Positions 45,544-55,925 of a stretch of 64,000 nt of DNA are shown here, one piece after another. A program made the translations under genes and the position numbers. The number at the start of each line of letters is the position of its first letter. Within the stretch, counting starts at the first letter, position 1. This stretch comes from Odobenus rosmarus divergens (lineage: Eukaryota > Chordata > Mammalia > Carnivora > Odobenidae), in NCBI RefSeq assembly GCF_000321225.1, contig NW_004451873.1, positions 1-64,000 on the forward strand, read 5' to 3'. The notes beneath the pieces are model-generated. The model did no database searches. It was not told the DNA's origin and saw only the letters and a list, made by a program, of their open reading frames with translations.

Positions 45544-47007
45544 AACCACAATGAGATACCACGTCACAGACTGCAGGATAGCTAAAACAAGAAAGACAGA
45601 CAATAATAAGTGTTGCTGAGGATGTGGAGAAATTGCAACCATCACACATTGATGGGGGGAACATAAAAGGTACAGCCTCTTTGGAAAACAATTCGGCAGC
45701 TCCTCAAAAAGTGAAACATGATTCCAGGGTAAGTACCTATGGGAATCGAAAACACATGTTCACACAAAAACTTGTGTGTGAATATTCATAGCCCCATTAT
45801 CCATGATAACCCAAAGTGGATACAATTCAAGTGTCCATCAGCTCATGAATGGATAAACAAAATGTAGTATATTATGGCAAAATAAAATATACACTTGGTG
45901 TAGACCTTGTCCACAGTTCCTGGTACAGAGCTCCTAAAACTCTTGAAATGTCCTGAGTGATAGGAGTGTCTTTTGTTGACCATTAGAACCCCTCTAGACC
46001 ACAGCTGAGTTTATGCTAATGAGGCGGCTCAAAGTGGGGCCCCTAGAAGGTTTCAGGATGGGAGCTTGTCACCAAAAAGACCAAATAAATGGTTAGAGGG
46101 TGGAAACTTTCAGCCCCATCCCTGACCTCCACGTGCTTCTGTACTGGTGAATACATCGATGAGCTGGACGGATGGTGCACCTGGAGGGCACAGGAGTGCC
46201 ATGCCTTACCCCCATACCCTGCTCTATGCATCTTTTCCATTTGGCTGTTTATTTATATCTTTTATAATAAACCAGTAATTGCAGGGAAGGCATATTCCTG
46301 AATTCTGTGAATTGTTCTAGAGAATTGTGGAAATGAAAAGGATTGTGGAAGCTCTTGAATTTGTAGCTAGACAGGCAGAAGTGTTAATAGCCTGGGCAGC
46401 CCATTTATAGCTGGCATCTGAATGGAGGCAGTCTTGTGGGACCAAGCCCTTAACCTGTGGGGTCTGTGCTAACCCTGGACTGTGTCAGAATTGAAATGAG
46501 TTGTTGGACACCCCGTCGGCGTCTGAGAATTGGTTGTTGGTGGTGTGGAAAAATGACTTGTATTTGCTGCGGAAGAAAAAAACCCCCACGCATTTGGTAT
46601 CAGAAATCACCACACATATATCCACACAATGGAATATTGTTCATATATACTACGTATATGATACATGCTACAACACAGATGAACCTTGAAAATATTATGC
46701 TAAGTAAAACAATTCCGATAGAACAGGCCATATATTGTATGATTCCATTTATATGAAATGTCCAGAACAATGTCCAGATAAATTCATAGAGATAGAAAGT
46801 AGATTATTGGTTGCCAGGTACTGGGCGGCTAGGGGAATGGGGAATGATTGCTAATGGATACAGATTTCTTTTGGGGGTAATGAAATAGTCTGGAATTAAA
46901 TAGTGGTGATGGTTGTACAATTCTGTGAATACACTGAAAACCACTGAATTGTACACTCTAAAAAGGTGAACTTCATGGTGTGTGCATTATATCTCAAAAA
47001 GCTGCTA
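45544..47007 (+). repeat. L1 3' portion inserted in the DNA transposon, itself split by an LTR
   Basis: ORF2 end (caatgagataccacgtcaca, caagtgtccatcagctcatg) up to 45898, resuming at 46603 (cacaatggaatattgttcat, gtaaaacaattccgatagaa) through the 3' UTR (ccactgaattgtacactct). Target-site duplication aaaaatgtaaaagcc (to 45543) and aaaaatgtaaaaacc (to 47025). Confidence 0.88.
45899..46602 (+). repeat. Solo LTR, ERVL class, MER21-like
   Basis: About 700 bp between two halves of one L1. Begins tgtagaccttgtccacagtt, includes ataggagtgtcttttgttga, tttataataaaccagtaatt (polyadenylation region), ggcagtcttgtgggaccaag, and ends near acgcatttggtatca, so it has the TG...CA termini of an LTR. No internal retroviral sequence remains, as expected after LTR-LTR recombination. 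Family name from memory. Confidence 0.75.
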
Positions 47008-47156
47008 TTTAAAAAATGTAAAAACCATTATTTAGCTCAAGGGCCATATAAAAATGGGCCGAGGGCTGGATTTGAGCTGCAGACCAGAGTCCGTGGACTC
47101 CTGTTTTAGATGACAAAACTTTTCTTGAAACCTATGGGAAAAATAATTTAAATTTC

Positions 47157-47353
47157 TTTTTTTTTAAGATTTTATTTATTTATTTGATAGAGAGAGACAC
47201 AGCGAGAGCAGGAACACAAGCAGGGGGAGTGGGAGAGGGAAAAGCAGGCTTCCCGCTGAGCAGGGAGCCCGATGTGGGGCTTGATCCCAGGACCCTGGGA
47301 TCATGACCTGAGCTGAAGGCAAATGCTTAACGACTGAGCCACCCAGGCACCCC
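47157..47353 (-). mobile_element. Can-SINE
   Basis: Reverse orientation, complete. Target-site duplication aataatttaaatttc (47142-47156) and aataatttaaatatc (47354-47368), one mismatch. Confidence 0.96.
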
Positions 47354-47368
47354 AATAATTTAAATATC

Positions 47369-48420
47369 TAGCCTTGACCCAAGCTCTGTAAATGTAAGGG
47401 ATGGTCCTGCTCTACTGTCTAATCTAGTTTTAAATGTTCTTGATTTTCTCAGAATGTCTTTAGCACATTCATTGTCTCCCCCCAAGATCTGTCCTCTCTT
47501 GTGTCTCCCTCCGGAGCCATTTGCTGGTCCTTCTCCATCCACCATTCCATCTGGTTCCATGGCAATGAGGGAAGAAGAGAAGCACGGAGAGGTTCTGTGT
47601 CAAAAATATCTGAAACACAACCAAACCTTGCACACTGTGAGGACTCAAGAGGGCAAATCCTACACGTGTTATGTAATGATGTGATTGAGGTGATGATGGT
47701 GAACCGGGCCATGGAGGTCATGGGTGATGATGGTGCACAGGATGTGTCCGTGGTGGTGGTGGTGGAGCACAGAGTCTTGATGCAGATAATAGTGGTCAAA
47801 AATGGGATGATTACCAAAAGGGAGATGTTTGAGAAGAGCTCCTTTTCTGCTGGCAATTTTGCTATTTTCTCTCATTCTTGAGTTAGCCTGGAAAATGAGT
47901 CTCTGCCAGGGTCTGGGCAAGTAGGAGTCTGCAGTAATATTTAGCGTTCTATTTTGTGATTTTATGGAACTGCTGAAAAGGTCAAGAACATTTCTTTAAA
48001 TGTCAATGGCCCGAGGGTCCAATTACCCAGGGGAGGACATTCTTGGAAGAGGAGTTTTGTAAGTCTGGCAGGATGGTGTGGGAGGGGCTCAGCAAGTAGG
48101 GAGCCAAGGGGTGGGTCCAGGCTTCCCAAGGAGAGGGTCCTGGGCAGAGCCACAGAGGGAGAGTGGGTTCTTGTAGAAGCTGTTGATGCATTCCCCGGTG
48201 GATGGGAGAGCCTTGGTAGAGTCACCTCTGAGCAGAACTTACCGCCCTCTCTGCCCTCCTTGTGAGGCTGGGTCCACAGCGCCTAGGGGAGCCTGAGGGG
48301 CCAGGTGTGAGCTGAAGGGGGTGCACCCGACTCCCAAACTCCAGGTTGTGGAGGCCCCACAGTTCTCTGTGCAGATCCCTGGGACTGACCTAAGGAAGGG
48401 CATGTGCTCAAACCCCTGAG
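47369..48420. other. Unassigned, GC-richer sequence
   Basis: Start of the GC-richer, LINE-poor stretch. Opposite-strand overlapping frames of 135 (47449-47856, minus) and 126 codons (47501-47881, plus) cover the same bases; neither has recognisable domains. The plus frame contains a (GTG)n Val run at 47749-47765. Confidence 0.4.
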
Positions 48421-48424
48421 AAAG

Positions 48425-48505
48425 TGTTTTTAAACTTTAGTGAACCTAGGTCTCTCCTGGACAATGTATTTAGAATGCAGAATCCTGAGCCCCACATGGA
48501 TTCAA
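48425..48505 (+). repeat. MER5-like fragment
   Basis: gtttttaaactttagtgaac followed by agaatgcagaatcctgagcc cc is typical of the left half of a MER5-type element. Confidence 0.55.
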
Positions 48506-48820
48506 ACATCTTACAAAGAACAGTGTTATCATTTTATAATGGAGAAGGAAGCTATTTTCAGGGGGGTTAGACAGCTTGTGAAAAGGCATATTCCTAGGCT
48601 GCCCCATCCCATGGAATTAATACCTGAAGGAAAGGGGTGAAGGGAGGAAGGGAATGGGACCCAAGAACTTGCACTTCCAGCAACTTCCCCAGATGATTTT
48701 GAGGCCGCTCCTCTCCAGGCCTCCCTCCAAGAACCAATGCATCTGCCTGAAGAATCATCTGTCCCCTTTGAATCTCTCCTTTGGAAAACCGTGTCTGTTA
48801 TTGTACCCAGGTGGGCACAG
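48506..48820. other. Unassigned sequence
   Basis: No feature recognised. Confidence 0.4.
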
Positions 48821-48824
48821 GGTA

Positions 48825-49050
48825 ACAGGACTTCGAAGTCAGACACATCTGGAATCAAGTGCTGGCTCTGTCACATTCTGTATGACCTTGGGCAAGTTAC
48901 TTAACCCCTGGGCTTCCATTCCCTCATCTGTAAAACAGGGAGACTAATGCCCATTTCTGGGATCATGGAAAAGAGTCAATGACATAATGAAGGTGAAGAT
49001 GTTAGCCCAGCACCTGGCACGTGCTAAGTGCTCTGTTACTGCAGTCTCAA
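48825..49050 (+). repeat. MIR SINE, near full length
   Basis: aagtgctggctctgtcacat, tgaccttgggcaagttactt aacccc, ccctcatctgtaaaacaggg and cagcacctggcacgtgctaa gtgctc. Confidence 0.95.
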
Positions 49051-49830
49051 CTACTATTATTAGGCATCTGGGAGGCTTAGACATCAGGTAGGGCTTCTGG
49101 TCTTGGCCATCTGCTTCCCTCTGCTCACAGGGCCAGCATGTGCAAGGGTGCGCATGTGTCTGAGAGTGTGTTTGCCCGTGTGTGTCCACGTCTTTGATCC
49201 TCCTTGCACCCCCCCAACACCACACACTACTATGCCTACCAGCTGGGGGGAGCTCAGGGATGCTGGTCCAAATAAGGGGGAGGGATGAATCTGGGATGTG
49301 TTTGCCAGTATCTTATCCCTAGTCACGGCCAGCAGAAGAGACTGCTTCCTCAGAAGGGACAGCTTGCACTGATACACAAGGCTGATTTGAACACAAATGC
49401 AGGTGGTGGTCACACGGGACCCTGTATTCAGGGTTTTCCCTGTGGCCTGAGACATGTGGAAGCTGGAGTTTCCTCAGGAGAGATGTGGCCAGGACCCCGT
49501 GCAGGGTCCTCTCCTGATTCACAATGCTTTCAGGACAGACTCTAGGGGATCAATCCTTTTCCCTGAGGCCAATGGCAGGCCTGAAGGCTTTATCATGGCC
49601 TTAGCATTCACTCAGGAAAGGGAGGGCTCCCCAGAGTTGGCCTGAAGGGGTATGTGTGGCTTAGCTGGGGAGGTGGGTTGAGGTTCTCTCCGTCAGCCTG
49701 CATCTAGGAAGCTGGGACTTGCAGGAAATCCCCACCACCCATCCCCCACCTACCACGGACAGCACCTGCTCAGCTACAGTGATCTTGCTATTTGAATAAG
49801 CAGCTGAGAAGGCTCTATACCTTGGCACGG
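49051..49830. other. Unassigned sequence
   Basis: Contains a GT-rich patch at 49140-49190 (gtgcgcatgtgtctgagagtgtg). A 123-codon minus-strand frame (49084-49455) is not supported by splice sites or domains. Confidence 0.4.
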
Positions 49831-49834
49831 CTTC

Positions 49835-50060
49835 TTTCAGGCTACCACTTACTGAGAGCCTACTATGTGCCATGAGCTTACACTCACCATCTCTTTTAAT
49901 CTGTACCATAGCTCTGTTGGCTAGGTACAATTATCTTCTCCATTTTACATGTGAGGAGTCAGAGGGAATTAGACAAGAGGAGCTGTCTAAGATCCAACCG
50001 GTAGTAAATCATGGCACTTAACCCAAACTCGGGTAGATTGGATTCCAAATCCGAAGCTCC
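49835..50060 (-). repeat. MIR SINE (reverse)
   Basis: ccacttactgagagcctact atgtgccatgagct, ctccattttacatgtgagga and aacccaaactcgggtagatt. Confidence 0.9.
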
Positions 50061-50425
50061 TATCTTTGGGCTCTATTTCAACTGCTAAGTAAAGCTGACC
50101 AAGGTGAGACAATGCCAGAACAAAATGGCAGGTGTAGGTTACCAGGGCCACCTCTGGGGTGACATCAGAAAGCAGTCCATGAGTCAGGATAATAGGTCCG
50201 GAGCTGTGGATGAGGGAAGGAAATACATCCAGCTGTCTGTGTTCCTGGCAAACCAGAGGTGGTGAAAGTAATATTCACGAAGTCTCTGTAATAGGACCCG
50301 CAAAAAAATATTCCACCGTCCTCATGGTCAGAGAGCAGATGAAGTAGATACCTACTCATTTGTCTCTCCATCCCTCCTCTCAGTTTCTGGGGTGAGCACT
50401 CCACACAGTAAACTGCTCCTTCCCC
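50061..50425. other. Unassigned sequence
   Basis: No feature recognised. Confidence 0.4.
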
Positions 50426-50429
50426 CTTT

Positions 50430-50800
50430 CCACCTCTATGGTTCCCATAGGAGCAGCTATTTTTTGCAACTTTGCTATTTCATCCACTGGCCAGAGTTGA
50501 GTCCTGCTGGGGTGGGACTGCCCCCCAAGCTGAGCCAATCAGGCTTCTTTGCTGGGATTTTTTGAACTGGTACTAAGATAAAGGGCCCATCTCTCTCCAG
50601 GAGCTGAGGTTGTGAGGGGTGAAGCTCAGGAGATATAAGTAGCCAATCTAGTGTCAGAGAGAAGCAGGCGCACGGATGGAGCTGTAAAGAGGATGATGGA
50701 TTCCTGAGTTCAGATGTTCCTGAGGCTTAGTGGTATCCCTGCTCTCTCCAGGTTGGCTGTTTGACCCTTCTTTGGTTGGGATATGTTTGCCAATATCCCA
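50430..50800 (+). repeat. LTR-like ancient repeat
   Basis: gctgagccaatcaggcttct, tgggattttttgaactggta and ctccaggagctgaggttgtg resemble the LTR-like family seen at 53555 and perhaps 26525. Diverged; assignment tentative. Confidence 0.4.
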
Positions 50801-52935
50801 TATTTGACCATCGCATCTACAAACGAAGTCCCTTTTTGTGCCCATGTTAGTATGAACTGTCCTGTCACCAAGTGACCTGACCAATCTGTCTCCTCATCCA
50901 TCACCACTGCATGAGGAGGACATGGTCAGCATGTTCTGGAAAGTTGGGGCACTGAGGCAAATCAGAGGGCCCAGGTGCCTGATGGTGACATGGGGACAAG
51001 TACAGGGGAATCTCAGGCCTGGAACAGCTGACCCCACTCTGGACTGCAGAGCCCTGGTTGGAAGCCAACCTACTGGTCCAGGCTGGCTCCTGTTACCCAA
51101 AACGGAAGCCAAAGAGATTGGGCTTAGAGGTGGCTGCTCTAAATTTGTCATCACTCAGATGCCTGAACCAAAAATGATGCCTTTCCTCTGACCTGGACAA
51201 CAGGGCTGACTTTCAGGGAATCACCATGAAACTCACTGGGCTTTCCCTGGGAGTCCAGGGCCTGTCAGAACCTTCTGGAATCTCTCAGCCAGATGTACCT
51301 CAGAGCCAACAGGGACTGGGGAGGAAAGGGGGGATGAGAGGGAGAGGGATGAGGAGGAGAGGGAGAGGAAAAAGAGGTGCTCTGGGAGGAGAGAAGGGAG
51401 ACAGTAACGAGGAACTTGCAGAAAAATCCATCTTTGTTTCTTTTGTCAGCAGTTCCCAAGAGGAGCTCCCCCCCTTCCCTTCTTCCAGCAGACACCATGG
51501 AATTTATTCTCCTTTCAAGAAAGAGTTTTCTGCTCAGCTGGAAGTAGTAGTGAGGAGTGTGAGGCTGGACAGCGAAGTTTTGCCAAGCTCCTGAGCTGTT
51601 GCTCTGGGTCTCAGCTACTCCCCAGGGCCTTCTAGATCCCAGGGGAGGGTCCTAGAGCATGCCCATTTCAGGATAGAGAGAGCTGGACCCTGAGACTCTG
51701 CAGCTGGCCCTCCTATATCCATCCTGGAGACAGAGCTCAGTATTTTGGCCCCAGTTTTCTGCCTGTGAAATCGGGACGGTATGCAACTGATTAGGGTCCC
51801 ACTGCTGTTGTGCTGGGGTTCTCCTGGGGAGGGTTCAGGGCAGTAAACATAACAGTGCTCTGCCACCTCTTGTACACTCACTGCCCAACCCCCAGTCTCT
51901 TTTTGGCTTACAGTGGACTTTCCCTCTTGTTATTTTGTGGGAGGGACACAGAGTCCCCAGAGAGGGCCTGCACAATGGCTAGCATCTCTACATTCCTAGA
52001 AGGATAAGCAGTGAAAGTGGGAGGCTCACTTGTTCAAAAGCACCCAGCACACCCCCACAGAACTGAGTTCTGCCCGTGCACCATTTTGCCTTTTCCTGTA
52101 GCCTTGTTGCCACCTCTGTGTCCCCTGCAACCCAGCACTGCCTCCAGCCCCCTTTCACCGAGCACTTCTACCTTTTGTCGTGGGCAAACTTGGTACATGT
52201 TATGCTCAGCCTCTTTGACTACAGTGAGCTAGCAGAGGCCAGAGATTGTGTTTCACCATCTCTTCGTCCCACTGTCTCTCTGTGGCCTCACCCCTTCCCC
52301 TCCAAGAGCAGCCCTGTCTTAGGATACAGTGGAACTCTAAAATATCTGGGGAAATGCAGGCTGACAGGCGGGGCTTGCTGTGTAGTGGGAAACTGCTTGC
52401 ACCCCACCTTAACCCCTTTCCTTTTCCTCTCTAGTCTTCCCCGACACGCCTGCAGGCTCTTCAAGGCAGACCAAAAGCTGGTTAACCCCCTCAGTGCTTG
52501 GGAGATAGGGAGGGGAGAGGAGGCTATTCATTAAAATTCACATCAAGAGAAATAACTAATCAGAAGCCGTTTGTTGCTTAATTGGTTTTAAACTTCAGGA
52601 AGAGTCCTCATTAGCCTAGGGGTGACTTCTGCACAACAGCCCAATTGGGAAAGGAAGAATCGGGGGAGGGGAGCAGAAGCCCCTTCCCCTGCCAGCCTAC
52701 CCCCTACTCTCCAGCTGGGCATTCGGAGAAGGTTCTGCACTTCTGGCAGCAAGCACCCTGAGCCAGGCTCCAGCTTTGCAATCCTCTTCTTCCCTCAAGG
52801 CCCCCTCTTCCAGGAAGCTTCCCAGGACTGGCCAAGGGAATGGCTCCCAGCCTCCAGCTCCCGCATGTACAGTCTGTGCCACCCAAGCTGGGTACCTTTT
52901 AAAGTATCTGATGGTGCTTCCCAGCCTGGGAACTC
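50801..52935. other. GC-rich, repeat-poor unique sequence
   Basis: Over 2 kb with no repeat recognised. It has a purine-rich run at 51315-51395 (gagagggatgaggaggagag) and an AT-rich homeodomain-motif-rich island at 52530-52640. Frames up to 152 codons (52076-52534) lack domains and splice context. If a gene's regulatory DNA lies in this half of the window, this is the best place for it. Confidence 0.45.
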
Positions 52936-52939
52936 CTAA

Positions 52940-53105
52940 AGAACTGAAGTGTCCTCCCCCCTTTTCCTCCTTGACTCCTTATCTTCTTCCCTTCTTCCTC
53001 TTCGGCCTCTCTTCCTTCTCCCACTCTTCCATCTTCTCTCCCTCCTCCTCTTCACCTTCCTCCTCCTCCCCCCATTTTCCTCCTTTGTGTTTCCTCCCCA
53101 GTCAA
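52940..53105. repeat. Polypyrimidine tract
   Basis: Long C/T-biased run (cttcccttcttcctcttcgg, ctccctcctcctcttcacct) on the plus strand. It creates the Ser/Pro-rich middle of a spurious 194-codon frame (52776-53360). Confidence 0.88.
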
Positions 53106-53326
53106 TTCCCCTTGCCTGGCTGGAGGAAACACCAGGTTAGTGACCGGCGCCAAGGGATACTAAAGCCTCCCGATGATTTTCATCTGCATCTTATAGAAAC
53201 TTCTCAAGTCTGGCCCCCTTCCAGTTTCCACCAGATTGCTGCCTTCTGCCCAGGAGTAGAGGAGGAAGAGGGTTGGAAACCTACTGAACTCAGAGAGACG
53301 TTGGAACTGGAACAACTTCGCTTGCA

Positions 53327-53343
53327 GAAAAAAAAAAAAAAAA
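53327..53343. repeat. Poly(A) run
   Basis: About 17 A in a row after cttcgcttgcag. No retroposed element is recognised upstream, so it may be simple sequence. Confidence 0.8.
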
Positions 53344-53554
53344 GACTGGGGAAGTCATAATGGCTTGTCATATTTCTAAGGGGCTGGTTCATCTGAGCAA
53401 AGAGCCCTGTCCTGTGTGGGCCAGGACAGAGCTAGGACTGGTGCTGGCCGGAAGGTTGTCAGAGGGACAGAGAATCAGAGCCAACGTAAGGAAGAAGATC
53501 AGTGAACACCCACTGGTTTTCCGTAGGCTTCTAGAAACAGCATGCCTCCCTTCG

Positions 53555-54025
53555 GGGATTCTACCCTCCCACACTCCATATGGTTCCAATATGGCTGCCA
53601 TTTAGCATCGCCTATCCTTGGGTCATGTGACAAGGCCTGGCCAATCATAACTGTCTGTGGTCCTGCCCATGGTGATTGGCTCAGAATGGGCATGTGACCC
53701 AAGGCCGGCCAGGCTCAATCCTTGTCTGGCAATTTGTATGTCGTCCCTGGGCAGAGGAAGCTCTCTTCTGATTCACTAAGATGTGACAATATGTGCTGAG
53801 AGCCGTGGACTGCCTTCTCCCCGATCACGTGGAGAAACAAAACCAAGAGTTGCAGAGAGAGAGAAGGTGAAGGAAAGTCCTGACAACATTGTTTGGGTCT
53901 CCAGAGCCCTCAGGGTCACCTCAACTCCTGCCCTTTCCAATTTCTTAGGCTAATAAATTCTCTTTTTTTGTGAGCCATTTGAGTTGAATTTCTGTCACTT
54001 CAACTCAAAGTGTTCCTGACTGAGG
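53555..54025 (+). repeat. Probable solo LTR, old ERV
   Basis: ggtcatgtgacaaggcctgg ccaatcata, a second similar unit gggcatgtgacccaaggccg gcc, then gtcctgacaacattgtttgg, aataaattctctttttttgt and ttgaatttctgtcacttcaa form a familiar old LTR with two CCAAT-type repeats and a late polyadenylation signal. No internal region adjoins it. Family not assigned. Confidence 0.6.
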
Positions 54026-54149
54026 CAAGAACTTTCGCGCAGCCAGAGCTGTCCAAATGGGGGCTGGGCCACCGCAGGAGGTAGTAGCTGCCCGGGCAGA
54101 GCTGCTCAGTCTCCTGCCAGAACACTATCGAGAAAACTTCTGGATCCGG

Positions 54150-54330
54150 TTGTGCCACATAACAGCTAATATTTATGGAGTTCCTGGCGCTTTATGACTA
54201 TTACCTCATTTAATCTTCACAGCACCCCTGTAGGGAGGCAGTCTTCCCCCCCAATTTATAGATGAGGAAACAGAGTCTCAGGGAGCTTCATTAACTCGTG
54301 GAGGAGGCACAGATCCAGGACTCACGCTCC
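54150..54330 (-). repeat. MIR SINE (reverse)
   Basis: acctcatttaatcttcacag caccc, aatttatagatgaggaaaca gagtctcag. Confidence 0.92.
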
Positions 54331-54429
54331 TTCCTGGAGGCCCCGAGGCTCCGAGGGCTTTTGCTTACACCCCACCTCAAAGCCCTGCCACCTCTGGAGG
54401 GGGCAGATGCAGACCTGGTCTCTGCAGTG

Positions 54430-54660
54430 AGCTCAACAGTTCTTAACTAGGACAGTCGATAGGGGCGCAGCGCTGTGCCCAAGTGAGCAGAGAGGCACAG
54501 AGCTGCGGCTGGCTCTGGGGACAGTCGCCCGCAGAACCATAGCAGTGGAAGAAACCCAGAGGGGTGGGGCAGGCTTCGGGGGAGGGCGCAGGCGAGCGGG
54601 AGGCACTTCTTCCTCCAAAGACCTGGGGCGGGGCGGGGGGGGGGAGGCTCTTCCGTTTTT
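54430..54660. promoter_or_regulatory. Small GC-rich, CpG-containing patch with G-rich tract
   Basis: Locally CpG-enriched (gggcgcagcgctg, gggcgcaggcgagcggga) and ends in ggggcggggcgggggggggg at about 54627-54646, with SP1-type sites and G-quadruplex potential. Much smaller than the island at 10 kb; a weak promoter or enhancer is possible, but chance GC richness is not excluded. The 156-codon minus-strand frame here (54433-54903) is Pro/Arg-rich because of composition. Confidence 0.35.
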
Positions 54661-54800
54661 GTGTGTCACAGATGCCTTTGGGAATCTGACGGCATCTGTG
54701 GACCTTCTCCTAGAAACAAAGACACGTGTGCAATGTTTTGCACACGACATCGGGGGCTTCAGAGACCCCCTGGAGCAATGCTTGGAACTCCAGTGGCCTA
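54661..54800 (+). repeat. Possible DNA-transposon fragment
   Basis: cctttgggaatctgacggca and ttcagagaccccctggagca resemble a common mammalian nonautonomous element. Weak. Confidence 0.35.
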
Positions 54801-55255
54801 GTGAAAAACTTCTGATCAAGAAGCATGAGAAGTGCTCAGGGGCCTGCCCCAGGCCAAGTAGCAGAGGCAGTAAAATTTTAGAAATGCAGACAACCACAGC
54901 CAATTATTTTAACCAGCATGTCTAGCTGGGGAAGCTGACCAAGTGTCTTTGTCCCCTTTCCCTTAGCACCCTGCCCTCCCCTCCGCCCCCAGCATCTTGC
55001 TGACCCATGATTCTACCTCCATGGCTGTTCCCACCCAGCTGAGGGTGGAGGGAAGTATCTGATGAGCTTCTTCAGCCTGAGATGGGGGAGGACACCCACC
55101 CCCACATCTTTTCTCAGGCCATGGCGCCGGCACCTGCACCCACATGACATTGTCAGTCAATCCACCCTCCCCAAAGTTAAGCTGCAGGGTGAGACTGGCA
55201 GCAATTTGTCTCTCTGGGGTCCAACAACCCAAGACCTGCAGAGTAAAGTCTTAGA

Positions 55256-55462
55256 CCTGTGTTGTCTAATAGGGTAATCACATGTAGCCATTTAAGTGAA
55301 AATGAATTAAAGTAAAATAAAATTTAAAACTCCGTTCCTCAGTCAGTCACCCAGCCACGTTTTGTGTGCTCGATAGCCACATGTGGCTAGTGGCTACTGC
55401 ATGGGGCAGTGCAGATATAGAACATTCCCATCACTACAGAAAGTTCTATTGGACAGCACTGG
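55256..55462. repeat. Nonautonomous hAT-Charlie-type element
   Basis: 207 bp with terminal inverted repeats: left cctgtgttgtctaataggg, right (reverse complement) ccagtgctgtccaatagaa. The flanks tcttaga and tctagat resemble the nTCTAGAn target duplication of hAT-Charlie elements. The right half includes gatagccacatgtggctagt ggcta. Confidence 0.85.
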
Positions 55463-55484
55463 TCTAGATTAGATAGATTCTGAA

Positions 55485-55925
55485 CAAAGACATGACCCTG
55501 GAGTCAGGCAGACTTGCCTCAAATCCGTAGTCTACCATTCACTAGCTAGGACTCCGGTAAGTTTCTTATCTTCTCTGGGCTTCAGGTTCCTTCTCTCTAA
55601 AATGAGGTTAATAGGGGCACCTGGGTGGTGCAGTCGGTTGAGCGCCTGACTCTTGGTTTTGGCTCAGGTCATGTTCTCATGGTTGTGAGATTGAGGCCTG
55701 CCTTGGACTCCATGCTCTGTGCAGAGTCTGCTTAACACTCTTTCCCTCCCCCCCTCCCCCTCTCCCCTGTGTGCATGCTCTCTCTCTCTAAAATAAATAA
55801 ATACATCTTTAAAACATAAAATAAAATGGGGATAATTAAAATGTCTGCCTCATGAGGTTCTCATGGTCCCTAAATGAGTTGAGCCATATGATACTTCAGC
55901 ACGGTGCCCCGCACATAGTCAGATG
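55485..55925 (+). repeat. MIR SINE split by a Can-SINE
   Basis: Left half 55485-55613 (ggagtcaggcagacttgcct, tctctgggcttcaggttcct) and right half 55823-55925 (atggggataattaaaatgtc, gttctcatggtccctaaatg, acggtgccccgcacatagtc) are one MIR. Confidence 0.9.
55614..55822 (+). mobile_element. Can-SINE inserted in MIR
   Basis: Older variant (catgttctcatggttgtgag in the body). Target-site duplication aaaatgaggttaata (55599-55613) and aaaatggggataatt (from 55824), diverged by a few bases. Confidence 0.93.

Larger units (their letters stand above)
45405..47105 (+). repeat. hAT-type DNA transposon, split by L1
   Basis: Left part 45405-45543 (gttctaaacttttcctgtaa, aggttttgcaggctacatat, ttacaaccctttaaaaatgt) and right part 47008-47105 (gtaaaaaccattatttagct, gggctggatttgagctgcag) belong to one common mammalian element whose ends read like cag(g)ggtcggcaaact. 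They join at the duplicated tttaaaaatgtaaaa created by the L1 insertion. Family name not assigned. Confidence 0.75.

Noticed and set aside
47449..47881. Overlapping 135- and 126-codon frames on opposite strands
   Set aside because: Mutually overlapping, simple-sequence (Val/Thr runs from GTG repeats), no family resemblance.
52776..53360. 194-codon plus-strand frame
   Set aside because: Centre is a Ser/Pro run made by the polypyrimidine tract and the end is a Lys run from a poly(A) stretch; composition artefact.
54433..54903. 156-codon minus-strand frame
   Set aside because: Arg/Pro-rich because of GC-rich DNA; the opposite strand is equally open.
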